This document shows, one piece after another, positions 8,214 through 17,445 of a stretch of 64,000 nt of DNA; position 1 is the first letter of the stretch; each line of letters starts with the position of its first letter. The stretch is taken from positions 124,001 to 188,000 of the forward strand of contig NZ_QVNU01000003.1 in the NCBI RefSeq assembly GCF_003545715.1, in the 5' to 3' direction. The translations under genes were made by a program, and so were the position numbers. Source of the stretch: Taibaiella koreensis. Lineage in GTDB: Bacteria > Bacteroidota > Bacteroidia > Chitinophagales > Chitinophagaceae. Under the pieces are notes generated by a model. It ran no database searches, was not told the origin of the DNA, and saw only the letters and a list, made by a program, of their open reading frames with translations.

Positions 8214-10160
8214 CTAACGCTCTCCCGTTCGGATCTCAATGCAAATAGCAGTACCTTTTCCCGGCGTGCTGTCTACAGATAACGTGCCGCCGAGCCCTTT
8301 CACCCGGCTTCTGATGCTTTCCAGGCCCATGCCTTTGCGTTGAGGAGTGGCGCGCATATCGAAACCCTTACCGTCGTCCTCCACGGTGATCATCAACAGC
8401 CTGTCGCGGTAAGAGAGCTGGACCAATATGCTTGCGGCGTTGGCGTGCTTTTCCGCATTATGCACCAGTTCCTGCACCATGCGGTATGCGCTGAGGAGAT
8501 AGGCCTCCGGTAAGGCTTGGAACGATCCCAGTACCTGCACGGCTATCGTAAAGGGTTTGTTCCGGCCCACATATTCGCAAAAAGCCGCTACTGCTTTTGG
8601 AAGATCTTTTTCCATCAGCGCTTGGGGCATCATGTTGTGCGCCGTAAACCGGAGGTCGGCGCTGATCTCGTCGAGCAGCTGCGTAGTCGTATGCAGGATC
8701 TCTGCCGATGTGCCGCCATGCTCTTCACGCGTGAGCAGCCCCAGGTTGATGCGTGCGGCCGAGGTCATGGCGCCCAGCCCGTCGTGCAATTCCCGCGCTA
8801 TGCGTATGCGTTCCTGCGCTTCGCCTTGTATGGTTGCCTTCAGGTTCTCGATCTGTGCGATTTGCTCCATGTCGCGCAGGCGGGCCTGCAGCAGTCGCTG
8901 CCTTGAGCGGTAACGGCTCCGGAACAGCAATAACAGCAGGCAAAGCCCGGCTATGCCACCGATGAAGACCGCCAGCCAGGTATTGCGCGCAGCCAGGGAT
9001 TTCTCCTGCCGGACGATCATCAACTGTTTGCCCATCAGCTCCTTTTCTTTCTCTGCAGTACGGTAATCCAGCTCAAGCTGGTTGATATTGTCGAGGGTCT
9101 CGCGGCTTTCCAGCTTATGGTTGAGCAAGATATAATCCCAGGCATAGCCGTAGCCCTTTTTGAAATCGTTCAGATCTCCGTACAGGCGCGAAAGATCCTG
9201 GTAGGCGTTTTGGAGGCCTACGCTATCTTTTTTGGCCAGGGCGTTTTGATAGCTCTGCAAGACCAGGGGACGGGCCTTTTGCGGCCAGCCCATTTCCATA
9301 TAGGCCAGGGCCAATACTGTATTTAGCTTTTCCCTGACAGCTACAGGCACAAATGCGACTTTATCCCGGGCCTGATACAGGTATTGTAACGCGCTATCGG
9401 GCGTTCCGGTCTTGAGAAAATAATCGCCGATATTGATCAGCGCGACACACTCATTGTCGGTACGGCACGAAGACCGGCTGAACATAACCGCCCGCCGGAA
9501 ACAAAGCAGGCTGCTATCGTACTGGCCGGTTCCCGCGTAGCTTGTGCCTTTATTGTTCTCCAGGGTACTCATCAGATAAAAGTTCCGGTGCCGGAACGCC
9601 ATTTGCTCGGCAAGTTCCAGGTAATGCCGTATGCTGGCCGGCGGCCGGCGGATGATGGCCAATATCGCTGCGACATTGCTATAGATATAATCCACGTTCA
9701 TGTCGGGATAATCGCGTGTGGCGATATCCAGCGCTTTGAGCTGGAACTTAAGCCCTTCCTCATAGCGGCCCTTGTTCAGGTAGATATTACCGGTCTGGCT
9801 TAGCAGCCGGGGCATTTCCTGCTTTCCCTGCCCGGTTTTGTCAAATTCGGTCATGGCCGCTGCCAGCAGGCCGACCGCAGTGTCATAGTTGCCCATCCGG
9901 TTCAGGAAAAGGCCCTGGTACATCCTCGTTTTACCCAGGCCGTAAGAGAAGCTGAGTGCCCTGCTGCGGGCCTCATATTGCGCCAGTTGCGCCAGTCCGC
10001 TATCGGGGTTATTGACCGTTTCCAGCCATACGGTATCGAGCATGGCTGTGAGCGAAGCGGTATCCATGGCTGCGATATCCCGTTTTACCTGTGCGCCGGC
10101 CCTGGGCCGGCAAAAAAGAAATGACAGCAGGAACAATACTAGTATAGGGTAGTGCTTCAT
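8214..10160 (-). CDS. TPR sensor histidine kinase, paralogue of the downstream kinase
   Basis: A 648-residue kinase with the same layout as its downstream neighbour: signal peptide (MKHYPILVLFLLSFLF), TPR-rich periplasmic sensor, coiled coil with the shared EKEKELMGKQL motif, a transmembrane helix, HisKA_3 with the phosphoacceptor in RIARELHDGLGAMTS, and HATPase with LVHNAEKHA and VEDDGKGFD. The kinase core is nearly identical in the two proteins while the sensor half has diverged more, the pattern expected of a tandem duplication followed by change in input. The ATG at 10160 is chosen because it opens a clean signal peptide; the frame extends upstream to 10217 without one. No cognate regulator is visible. 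Confidence 0.9.
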   Translation of the reverse strand: MKHYPILVLFLLSFLFCRPRAGAQVKRDIAAMDTASLTAMLDTVWLETVNNPDSGLAQLAQYEARSRALSFSYGLGKTRMYQGLFLNRMGNYDTAVGLLAAAMTEFDKTGQGKQEMPRLLSQTGNIYLNKGRYEEGLKFQLKALDIATRDYPDMNVDYIYSNVAAILAIIRRPPASIRHYLELAEQMAFRHRNFYLMSTLENNKGTSYAGTGQYDSSLLCFRRAVMFSRSSCRTDNECVALINIGDYFLKTGTPDSALQYLYQARDKVAFVPVAVREKLNTVLALAYMEMGWPQKARPLVLQSYQNALAKKDSVGLQNAYQDLSRLYGDLNDFKKGYGYAWDYILLNHKLESRETLDNINQLELDYRTAEKEKELMGKQLMIVRQEKSLAARNTWLAVFIGGIAGLCLLLLLFRSRYRSRQRLLQARLRDMEQIAQIENLKATIQGEAQERIRIARELHDGLGAMTSAARINLGLLTREEHGGTSAEILHTTTQLLDEISADLRFTAHNMMPQALMEKDLPKAVAAFCEYVGRNKPFTIAVQVLGSFQALPEAYLLSAYRMVQELVHNAEKHANAASILVQLSYRDRLLMITVEDDGKGFDMRATPQRKGMGLESIRSRVKGLGGTLSVDSTPGKGTAICIEIRTGER

Positions 10161-10325
10161 CGTGCGATTTATTGGGATCGTATCGCTGCCCGTTTCCGGG
10201 AGGCAGCGGCAATGCAATAGGACAACAGTGTATATACTATACCCCTGTCTGTCCCCGTAGTACCAGGGTATGCGGTAGTATAAAAATACTCAATTCCGGC
10301 GTAGGCGCCATTTCTAATTAACAAC

Positions 10326-10357
10326 AAAGCGCCTGCCGGTTGCGGCAGACGCTTTTT
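10326..10357. terminator. Hairpin terminator downstream of uvrA
   Basis: An inverted repeat (AAAGCGCCTGCCG / CGGCAGACGCTTT, one mismatch) with a GTTG loop and A- and T-rich flanks on both sides. It lies just after the uvrA stop on the minus strand and upstream of the kinase pair. Confidence 0.75.
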
Positions 10358-10374
10358 GTTTCCTTTTCAGCTTT

Positions 10375-13200
10375 TTACAATTCCAGCTTCAGGTATTCGC
10401 CGGTATGACTGCCTTCGCAGCGCGCCACATCTTCCGGCGTACCCGTGCAGAGTATGGTGCCGCCGCCGCTGCCGCCTTCGGGGCCCAGGTCGATCACGTA
10501 ATCGGCCACTTTTACCATATCGAGGTTGTGCTCGATTACCAGTACGGTATTGCCGCGTTCGACGAGCCGGTCCAATACGGCCAGGAGGTGCTTGATGTCC
10601 TCGAAATGAAGACCGGTAGTGGGCTCGTCAAGGATATAGACCGTTTGGCCAGTGTCTTTCTTGGACAGCTCGGTGGCCAGCTTTACCCTTTGGGCTTCGC
10701 CACCGCTAAGGGTTACGGCGCTTTGGCCCAGGGTGATATAGCCAAGGCCCACTTCGTTCAGTGTCCTGACCTTCCGGTGCAGGGAAGGAATATTGATAAA
10801 GAATTCCGTCGCTTCTTCTACAGTCATATTCAGGATATCGGAGATCGATTTGCCTTTATAGCGGATCTCAAGCGTTTCCCGGTTGTAGCGGCGCCCGTTG
10901 CATTTTTCGCAGGGAACGTATACGTCGGGCAGAAAGTTCATTTCGATCACCTTCATGCCGCCGCCCTGGCAGGTCTCGCAGCGCCCGCCTTTTACATTAA
11001 AGGAAAAACGGCCGGCATTATAGCCCCTGATCTTGGCTTCGGGTACCTGTGCCATCAGCTGGCGGATATCGGTAAAGAAGCCGCAGTAGGTAGCCGGGTT
11101 GCTCCGGGGCGTACGGCCGATGGGGCTTTGGTCGATCTCGATCACTTTGTCGACATGCTCCAGGCCTTCGATCTTCTTATACGGCATGGGCTGCATCTTG
11201 GAAGCAGGGAAGCAATGCCGGGAAAGAATGGGGTACAAGGTCTCGTTAATGAGCGTGCTCTTACCGCTACCCGACACCCCGGTAATGCAGGTAAAAGTGC
11301 CGAGCGGCAAGGTAACGCTTACATTTTTCAGGTTGTTGCCCGTAGCGCCTTTCAGCACGATCTTTTTCCCGTTGCCTTTGCGGCGCTGCGGGGGAAGGGC
11401 AATACTGTCCTTATTGTTGAGGTAGCGTGCGGTAACGCTATCGCTTTTCAACACTTCTTTGGGTGTGCCTTCCGAAACGATGCGCCCGCCATGGTAACCT
11501 GCGGCCGGGCCCATATCGATCAGGTAGTCGGCCGCCAGCATAATGTCTTTATCGTGCTCTACCACCAATACGGAATTACCGCCATCGCGCAGGTTTTTCA
11601 GCGCATTGATCAGGCGGTGGTTGTCGCGCTGGTGCAGGCCTATCGAAGGCTCGTCGAGAATATAGGTAATACCTACCAGTTGGGAGCCGATCTGGGTGGC
11701 CAGGCGTATACGCTGGCTTTCGCCGCCGCTGAGCGTACGGGTAGGGCGGTTGAGGGAAAGGTAGTGCAACCCTACTTCGAGCAGGAAGCTGAGCCGGTCG
11801 CGTATCTCCACCAGTATGTCTTTGGCGATTACCTGCTGTTTTTTGCTCAGCTTCTTTTCTATATCCCGGAAAGCCTCCTGCAAGGCAGAAAGCGACAGCA
11901 TAGCGTACTCGGCAATATTGCGGCCGGCTACCTTGAACCATAGGCTTTCCTTTTTGAGCCGCGTACCCTGGCACTCGGGACAATTGTCCAGCACCATGAA
12001 CTGCTCGGCCCAGTCGCGTATATAATCAGAAGTTGACTCGGCAAACCAGCGCATCATCATGTTCAGCACGCCTTCAAATTCGGCGCCGTCGAGCAGATAG
12101 CTGTATTCAGCATTGTCGTCTTGCTGATAGGTGATGATGCCTTCGGCATTACCATACAAGAGCAGGTTGAGCTGCGACTCCGAAAGGTCTTTGATCGCTT
12201 TGTTCAGCGGGATCTTGTTCTTTTTCGCAAAAGCTTCGGCCTGCTGCCAGCTACCAGCCTCCCGCTTCTCTCCCAGTGGCGCGATACCGCCTTCTATGAT
12301 CGTTTTACTCTTATCGGGCAATACTTCTTCCATGCTGATACGATGCACCACCCCCAGGCCTTTGCAGGAAGGGCAGGCGCCGTAGGGCGAGTTGAAAGAG
12401 AAGGTATTGGGCGAGGGGTCTTCGTACGACAGGCCGCTTTCGGCATCCATCAGGTGCTTACTGTACTGGTGTAGCTTGCCACTATCGTGGTTCTGCACAA
12501 AGAGCAGTCCCTTGCCCAGCTGAAGGGCTTTCTGCAGGCTTTGGTTCAGCCGGGGCATGTCGGCGTCGTTTACCTCGAGACGATCGATCACCAGTTCTAT
12601 ATCGTGGATCTTGTAGCGATCGACCTGCATTTTTTCCTTCAGCTCCTCGATCTTTCCGTCGATACGGACACGCACATAGCCTTGCTTGCGCAGCTGTTCA
12701 AATAGTTCGCGGTAATGGCCCTTGCGGCCGCGGACGATGGGCGCCAGCAGCACGATCTTTTTCCCCTTCAGTGTTTCCCTGATGTGGGCCGCTATTTCCT
12801 CTTCGGAGAAACGCTCCATCTCTTTACCGCTTTCGTAGCTATAAGCGATACCTATGCGGGCGAAGAGCAAGCGCATGAAGTCGTACACCTCCGTAACGGT
12901 GCCTACGGTGGAACGGGGATTGCGGTTGGTGGTCTTTTGCTCGATGGAGATCACCGGCGACAAGCCCGTGATCTTGTCCACATCGGGCCTTTCCAGGTCG
13001 CCCATGAACTGCCGGGCATAGGCCGAGAAGCTTTCCATGTAGCGGCGCTGACCTTCGGCATATATAGTATCGAAAGCCAGGGACGACTTACCGCTGCCGC
13101 TGAGGCCGGTAATCACTACCAGCTTGTTTTTGGGTATATGGACGTCAATGTTTTTAAGGTTATGTACACGGGCGCCGTAAATTTCTATATTGTCGGACAT
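10375..13200 (-). CDS. uvrA: Excinuclease ABC subunit A
   Basis: A 941-residue UvrA, the damage-recognition ATPase of nucleotide excision repair, normal in length. The first ABC module has Walker [10 protein letters not shown] (about residues 32-40); the two ABC signatures are [13 protein letters not shown] and [13 protein letters not shown]; the second Walker A is [10 protein letters not shown]. Zinc-binding cysteine pairs are visible in CPSCKGLG and in CETCQGGG / CEKCNGRR. Both Walker B regions read [11 protein letters not shown] and [11 protein letters not shown]. The start at ATG 13200 (MSDNIEIYG) matches the family; the upstream in-frame extension is not conserved-looking. It is transcribed alone and ends at a hairpin. 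Confidence 0.97.
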   Translation of the reverse strand: MSDNIEIYGARVHNLKNIDVHIPKNKLVVITGLSGSGKSSLAFDTIYAEGQRRYMESFSAYARQFMGDLERPDVDKITGLSPVISIEQKTTNRNPRSTVGTVTEVYDFMRLLFARIGIAYSYESGKEMERFSEEEIAAHIRETLKGKKIVLLAPIVRGRKGHYRELFEQLRKQGYVRVRIDGKIEELKEKMQVDRYKIHDIELVIDRLEVNDADMPRLNQSLQKALQLGKGLLFVQNHDSGKLHQYSKHLMDAESGLSYEDPSPNTFSFNSPYGACPSCKGLGVVHRISMEEVLPDKSKTIIEGGIAPLGEKREAGSWQQAEAFAKKNKIPLNKAIKDLSESQLNLLLYGNAEGIITYQQDDNAEYSYLLDGAEFEGVLNMMMRWFAESTSDYIRDWAEQFMVLDNCPECQGTRLKKESLWFKVAGRNIAEYAMLSLSALQEAFRDIEKKLSKKQQVIAKDILVEIRDRLSFLLEVGLHYLSLNRPTRTLSGGESQRIRLATQIGSQLVGITYILDEPSIGLHQRDNHRLINALKNLRDGGNSVLVVEHDKDIMLAADYLIDMGPAAGYHGGRIVSEGTPKEVLKSDSVTARYLNNKDSIALPPQRRKGNGKKIVLKGATGNNLKNVSVTLPLGTFTCITGVSGSGKSTLINETLYPILSRHCFPASKMQPMPYKKIEGLEHVDKVIEIDQSPIGRTPRSNPATYCGFFTDIRQLMAQVPEAKIRGYNAGRFSFNVKGGRCETCQGGGMKVIEMNFLPDVYVPCEKCNGRRYNRETLEIRYKGKSISDILNMTVEEATEFFINIPSLHRKVRTLNEVGLGYITLGQSAVTLSGGEAQRVKLATELSKKDTGQTVYILDEPTTGLHFEDIKHLLAVLDRLVERGNTVLVIEHNLDMVKVADYVIDLGPEGGSGGGTILCTGTPEDVARCEGSHTGEYLKLEL

Positions 13201-13321
13201 AAAGGTTTCCTGGAGAAAGATGACGCAGTCTTTGCCACGTCGCATGATTAGGATTGCGAATTTACGCTATCTGCCGTGAATCTGCCCAATCCCGGGATAA
13301 TTGAAATTGATAATACGAGCC

Positions 13322-13624
13322 TCAGGAAATGATATTCAGCGAGAACAGCAATGCGGTAAGGAAAAGCAGGCCCAGGCCGCAGAGAAAGATGATGTCTGCA
13401 ACATTTTCCAGGCGCCGGCTTCGCTTCAGGCTGCCTCTTATCGACAGGAAGGAGAGGATGCAGCTGATCATAAACAGCAGGGTCGCGCCGCTGGTAAACT
13501 CGTCGATAAGTGTCCGTTGCGATACCCTTAGCAGCTTCAGCGAGGTTAATACGACAAAGCAGAGCCCCAGCAGGTTGGATGAAGCATTGAGTATATGCGG
13601 CGATTTTTGATTTTCTTCCACCAT
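13322..13624 (-). CDS. Small three-helix membrane protein
   Basis: A 100-residue protein with three hydrophobic segments (about residues 16-36, 44-62 and 76-98) and a basic loop GSLKRSRRLEN between the second and third. I recognise no named family; proteins of this kind are usually listed as conserved hypothetical membrane proteins. It starts at an ATG and lies between uvrA and the tandem secreted-protein array, in its own short unit on the minus strand. A frame on the opposite strand over the same bases has no membrane pattern and looks like a shadow. Confidence 0.65.
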   Translation of the reverse strand: MVEENQKSPHILNASSNLLGLCFVVLTSLKLLRVSQRTLIDEFTSGATLLFMISCILSFLSIRGSLKRSRRLENVADIIFLCGLGLLFLTALLFSLNIIS

Positions 13625-13784
13625 AATTTTGTTATATCCCTAAAATTATTGAAAGAATGCCCGCGGCGCCATAAAGGAACGCAAAATCACAATTCTTTAA
13701 ATGGTATCTATAAATATTTATTAGTATTCATGATAATCAATATGAAATTTGTATCTTGAAGGTCGACCAATAAATCAATCCATC

Positions 13785-15557
13785 ATGAAGCTCTTTTACA
13801 CGCTGCTCGTCCTGCTGCTGTCCTGTACCTATACGCTACATGCACAGTACAACATTCCTGAAAACAATATTTGGGCTATGGGCTTTCGCGCAGGTGTCAA
13901 TTTCAATACCACCCCCCCTTCTGCTATAGCGACAGCGATGTACACGGCAGAGGGCTGCGCTTCGGTGAGCAACGGCGAATTCGGTCTCCAGTTCTATACC
14001 AATGGAAAAATCGTATGGAATGCTTTTAACAATATTATGCCCAATGGCAGCGATATACTGGGTGCAGGGCACACAACCGCTTCCACAACACAGGCGGCGG
14101 TCATTGTGCCGGCGCCCGGAAGCGACCGCTATTACTACCTGTTCTCCCTTACAGATAACACCGCAACCCTTTTTTGTAATCGTGTCGATATGTCGCTGGC
14201 AGGCGGCCTGGGTGATATCGATACCGGATTCCCGTTAAGGCACATAGCCCTGAAGGGCGCGCTCTCGGAGAAAATGGTCGCCGCTCCCGGCTGCAACAAT
14301 AATGTCTGGTTACTTGTATTCGGCGCCGATGGAAAAGCATATGCTTATGAAATTACGACCGCCGGCGTCAACCTTACGCCCGTCGTCTCTTCTTTTGGTG
14401 AGGTGAAACCCAATGGTACCGGTTCAGTACGGGTATCGCCGAAGGCCGACAGGATCGTCGCTGGCAGAACACAAGTGGGTGCAGCTACAATGACCGCCCT
14501 GTTCAATTTTGATTACACCAATGGCACCCTTACTTTAAACCGCATAATCGACAGCGCCAGCTATGCCTATGGATGCGCTTTTTCACCGGACGGGACAAAG
14601 CTATATTCGTATAATCAACAACTGGATATCCTGCAGTATAATCTTGATGATCCTTATCCGGCGGCAACCGCCATAACCTTAGGTGAGGGAATGAACTTTG
14701 ATCTGAAGCTAGCTGTTGATGGCAAGATCTATTTCATTTCGTCTTACGGTAGCGGACAGTTCCTGGGGTGTATTGAGCATCCCGATGCATTAGGTATCGC
14801 TGCGGGCTTTCGTGACACGGTTATTAACCTGTCGCCGGGATTGTCGCCGCTTTGCTTACCCAACGATGTTGTGCTGGCCGGTAATATACCACCAGGCGGC
14901 ATTAACCGTGTCGTTATGGATACCGTGGTATGCGGCATGCCTTCGGCCGGCGTAAAACTCATTGCGGCGCCGGCTTCGGGAGGTTATATCTGGGATAATA
15001 ACAGTACAGCTGATATGCGCACCGTAACGCAGACCGGCACTTACTTTGTGCAGTATAATACAGTCTGCGGAACAAGAGTGGATACCTTCAAAGTAAAAGA
15101 TGGCTCTGTTCATACGACCTTGCAATTTTCCAATCCGGTATTGCGCACCGGAGATGGCTATGCACATTACTGGTGGTATAAAGGGAATACTTTACTGGCA
15201 GGCGCGACCGGGCATGAGCTTACGGTCACCAGCAACGGCTGGTATAGCGTGGTGGTGCAGAGCCAATGGGGCTGTCGTGATTCTGTGAGCATACAAGTAA
15301 CGGGTTATGTGGCCATTGATCCCGTTGAACAGCTGAGCCGCTCTATAACCGTACATCCCAATCCCGCATCGGATCATGTTTATATTAAGGCGCCGGTAGC
15401 CATAAGTTACAGGCTTTACGGCGCCGATGGAAGGGTATATCTGCAGGGAAAAGAAAACGCGGTCAATATAGCCAACCTGGCTCCCGGCTTGTATTTCCTT
15501 CAGGTGTGTGATCAAAAAGGGAATAGGATCAAAACAGAAAAAGTGTTGAAGCTATAG
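13785..15557 (+). CDS. Secreted beta-propeller T9SS substrate, array copy 1
   Basis: The first of six tandem paralogues (590 residues). A signal peptide (MKLFYTLLVLLLSCTYTLHA) is followed by the family N-terminus QYNIPENNIWAMGFRAGVNF, then a beta-propeller-like region with SEGCASVS-, FYTNGKIVWN-, FSPDGTKLYS- and LAVDGKIYFIS-type strands, an Ig-like pair (VVCGMPSAGVKLIAAPASGG and the WYSVVVQSQWGCRDSVS strand) and a type A T9SS sorting domain starting ITVHPNPASD. Such proteins are exported by the type IX system and released or anchored at the surface. The ATG at 13785 is chosen because the signal peptide follows directly; a TATCTTG promoter-like box lies at 13752. The role of the family is unknown. 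Confidence 0.88.
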   Translation: MKLFYTLLVLLLSCTYTLHAQYNIPENNIWAMGFRAGVNFNTTPPSAIATAMYTAEGCASVSNGEFGLQFYTNGKIVWNAFNNIMPNGSDILGAGHTTASTTQAAVIVPAPGSDRYYYLFSLTDNTATLFCNRVDMSLAGGLGDIDTGFPLRHIALKGALSEKMVAAPGCNNNVWLLVFGADGKAYAYEITTAGVNLTPVVSSFGEVKPNGTGSVRVSPKADRIVAGRTQVGAATMTALFNFDYTNGTLTLNRIIDSASYAYGCAFSPDGTKLYSYNQQLDILQYNLDDPYPAATAITLGEGMNFDLKLAVDGKIYFISSYGSGQFLGCIEHPDALGIAAGFRDTVINLSPGLSPLCLPNDVVLAGNIPPGGINRVVMDTVVCGMPSAGVKLIAAPASGGYIWDNNSTADMRTVTQTGTYFVQYNTVCGTRVDTFKVKDGSVHTTLQFSNPVLRTGDGYAHYWWYKGNTLLAGATGHELTVTSNGWYSVVVQSQWGCRDSVSIQVTGYVAIDPVEQLSRSITVHPNPASDHVYIKAPVAISYRLYGADGRVYLQGKENAVNIANLAPGLYFLQVCDQKGNRIKTEKVLKL

Positions 15558-15609
15558 CCGGCAATAGCGTTGGAAGAAAATGAGTAAAACCATGATAAAG
15601 ATCTTCGCT

Positions 15610-17406
15610 ATGAGATATGCTACCATTGTTCTCTTAATCCTGATCGCCTGTCTGCCTGCAGATGTGCAGGCCCAATACAATATTGCTGAGAACAGTATAT
15701 GGGCTATGGGAAGAAGCACCGGTATGGATTTCAATACCTATCCGCCTGCGGCCCTGTCGACAAGTATGGTCGCCCCGGAAGGTGGGGCATCGGTGAGTGG
15801 CGGTGAGTATGGACTCCGGTTCTATACCAATGGAAAAACCGTATGGAATGGCTTGGGCAATATCATGCCTAATGGTGACGATATCCTGGGCCCCGGTCAC
15901 TCTACCGAATCGACGACACAGGCCGCGGTTATTGTGCCCGCTCCCGGCAGTAGCCGCTACTACTATGTATTTTCACTTACCGACAATACGAATATCCTCT
16001 CCTGCAACCGTGTTGATATGACCCTGGATGGCAACCGGGGCGATATCGATACCGGATTTCCGCTATGGCATGTTGTCCTTGAAGATTCCCTTTCGGAGAA
16101 AATGGCTGCTGTACCAGGTTGCAACAACAATGTATGGCTGTTGGTGTGCAAGCATAACGGAACGATATTGGCCTATGAAATCACGGCAGCCGGGGTGAAT
16201 CTTACACCAGTAATTTCTACGTTTAATGTGCCGGTCTTTTTTTCAACCGGTATGATCAAAGTATCACCCAAAGCCGACAGGATAGCGGCTTGTAATACCC
16301 AGTTCCAGTTTGGAAATATTGGCTATACGACTTTGTTCCATTTCGATTATACCAGCGGGGTTGTTACCCTTGACCGGATCGTGGACAGCTTCGACAACTA
16401 TAGCTGCACCTTTTCGCCCGATGGTACCAAGCTGTACACCTTTACACCTCCGGGTACCGTGCGGAAGATCAAGCAGCTCGATCTTAATATACCTTATCCG
16501 GGTACGACAGGCGTAGAATTAGGAGAGGCGGTTCCTGCTGATCTGAAGCTGGCCATCGATGGTAAGATCTACTTCATCTCGTCAAATTTCAGCGCAGGAT
16601 TCGGCCATTTCCTGGGCCGGATCGAAAATCCCGATGCGCCGGGCCTTGCCGCCGGGTATCACGATACGGCAGTCAATCTGAGTCCAGGATGGATGGTGGC
16701 GGGCTTCCCGAACGAAGTTGTGCTGGCGGGAAATATTCCACCCGGCGGTATTAACAGAGTAGTGAAGGATACATCGATATGCGACATGCCTGCAGCCGGT
16801 GTTACACTCAAGGCTGCCCCTGCGGCAGGCGGCTATACCTGGGACAACAATAGCACCGGCAACACACGTACGGTAACCCAAGCTGGTATTTACTTTGTGC
16901 GGTATCCCACTGCATGCGGTACAAGAGTGGACACATTTAAAGTAATTGACCGTTCGATTAATGCCACACTGCAATTCACGAAACCATTGTTGCGTACCGA
17001 AAGCGGCTATACACAATACCGCTGGTACAAGGGAGATACTTTGCTTACAGGTGAGACTGGAGATGTACTGTCTATTCGTAGCAATAGCTGGTACAGTGTG
17101 GTGGTTGAAAACCAATGGGGCTGCCGCGACTCCGTAAGCATTCAGGTGACGGGTTACACGGCTATCAACCAGGTGGCGGAATTAAGCCGTCTTATTTCTG
17201 TGTACCCTAACCCGGCATCGGGTCATCTTTATATCAAAGCGCCGATAAGGGTAAGCTACAGGCTCTGTGGCGTCGACGGAAGAACATACCTGGAGGGAAA
17301 GGAGAACAGGGTTTATATAGCTAAACTGGCGCCCGGGTTATATTTTCTGAAGGTTTGTGATCGAAGCGGAAATAGCATTAAAATAGAAAAGGTATTGAAA
17401 TTATAG
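15610..17406 (+). CDS. Secreted beta-propeller T9SS substrate, array copy 2
   Basis: The second paralogue (598 residues from this start). The signal peptide is MRYATIVLLILIACLPADVQA. The propeller region is close to copy 1, with the marker PGCNNNVWLLV and FSPDGTKLYTF, followed by the Ig-like region and a sorting domain opening ISVYPNPASGH. Two ATGs further upstream (15580 and 15592) are possible; 15610 is preferred because the other copies start the same way, directly at the signal peptide. The gap from copy 1 is about 50 bases with no terminator, so the copies are probably one transcript. Its central segment (about nt 16720-17140) is nearly identical to the matching part of copy 6. Confidence 0.86.
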   Translation: MRYATIVLLILIACLPADVQAQYNIAENSIWAMGRSTGMDFNTYPPAALSTSMVAPEGGASVSGGEYGLRFYTNGKTVWNGLGNIMPNGDDILGPGHSTESTTQAAVIVPAPGSSRYYYVFSLTDNTNILSCNRVDMTLDGNRGDIDTGFPLWHVVLEDSLSEKMAAVPGCNNNVWLLVCKHNGTILAYEITAAGVNLTPVISTFNVPVFFSTGMIKVSPKADRIAACNTQFQFGNIGYTTLFHFDYTSGVVTLDRIVDSFDNYSCTFSPDGTKLYTFTPPGTVRKIKQLDLNIPYPGTTGVELGEAVPADLKLAIDGKIYFISSNFSAGFGHFLGRIENPDAPGLAAGYHDTAVNLSPGWMVAGFPNEVVLAGNIPPGGINRVVKDTSICDMPAAGVTLKAAPAAGGYTWDNNSTGNTRTVTQAGIYFVRYPTACGTRVDTFKVIDRSINATLQFTKPLLRTESGYTQYRWYKGDTLLTGETGDVLSIRSNSWYSVVVENQWGCRDSVSIQVTGYTAINQVAELSRLISVYPNPASGHLYIKAPIRVSYRLCGVDGRTYLEGKENRVYIAKLAPGLYFLKVCDRSGNSIKIEKVLKL

Positions 17407-17445
17407 CGAAGGGTTTAGCAAGTGCTTTATAAAATCAATTTTGCT

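Noticed and set aside
10405-11943. Open frame of about 500 codons on the + strand within uvrA
   Set aside because: Antisense shadow of uvrA; no start context and no recognisable protein pattern.
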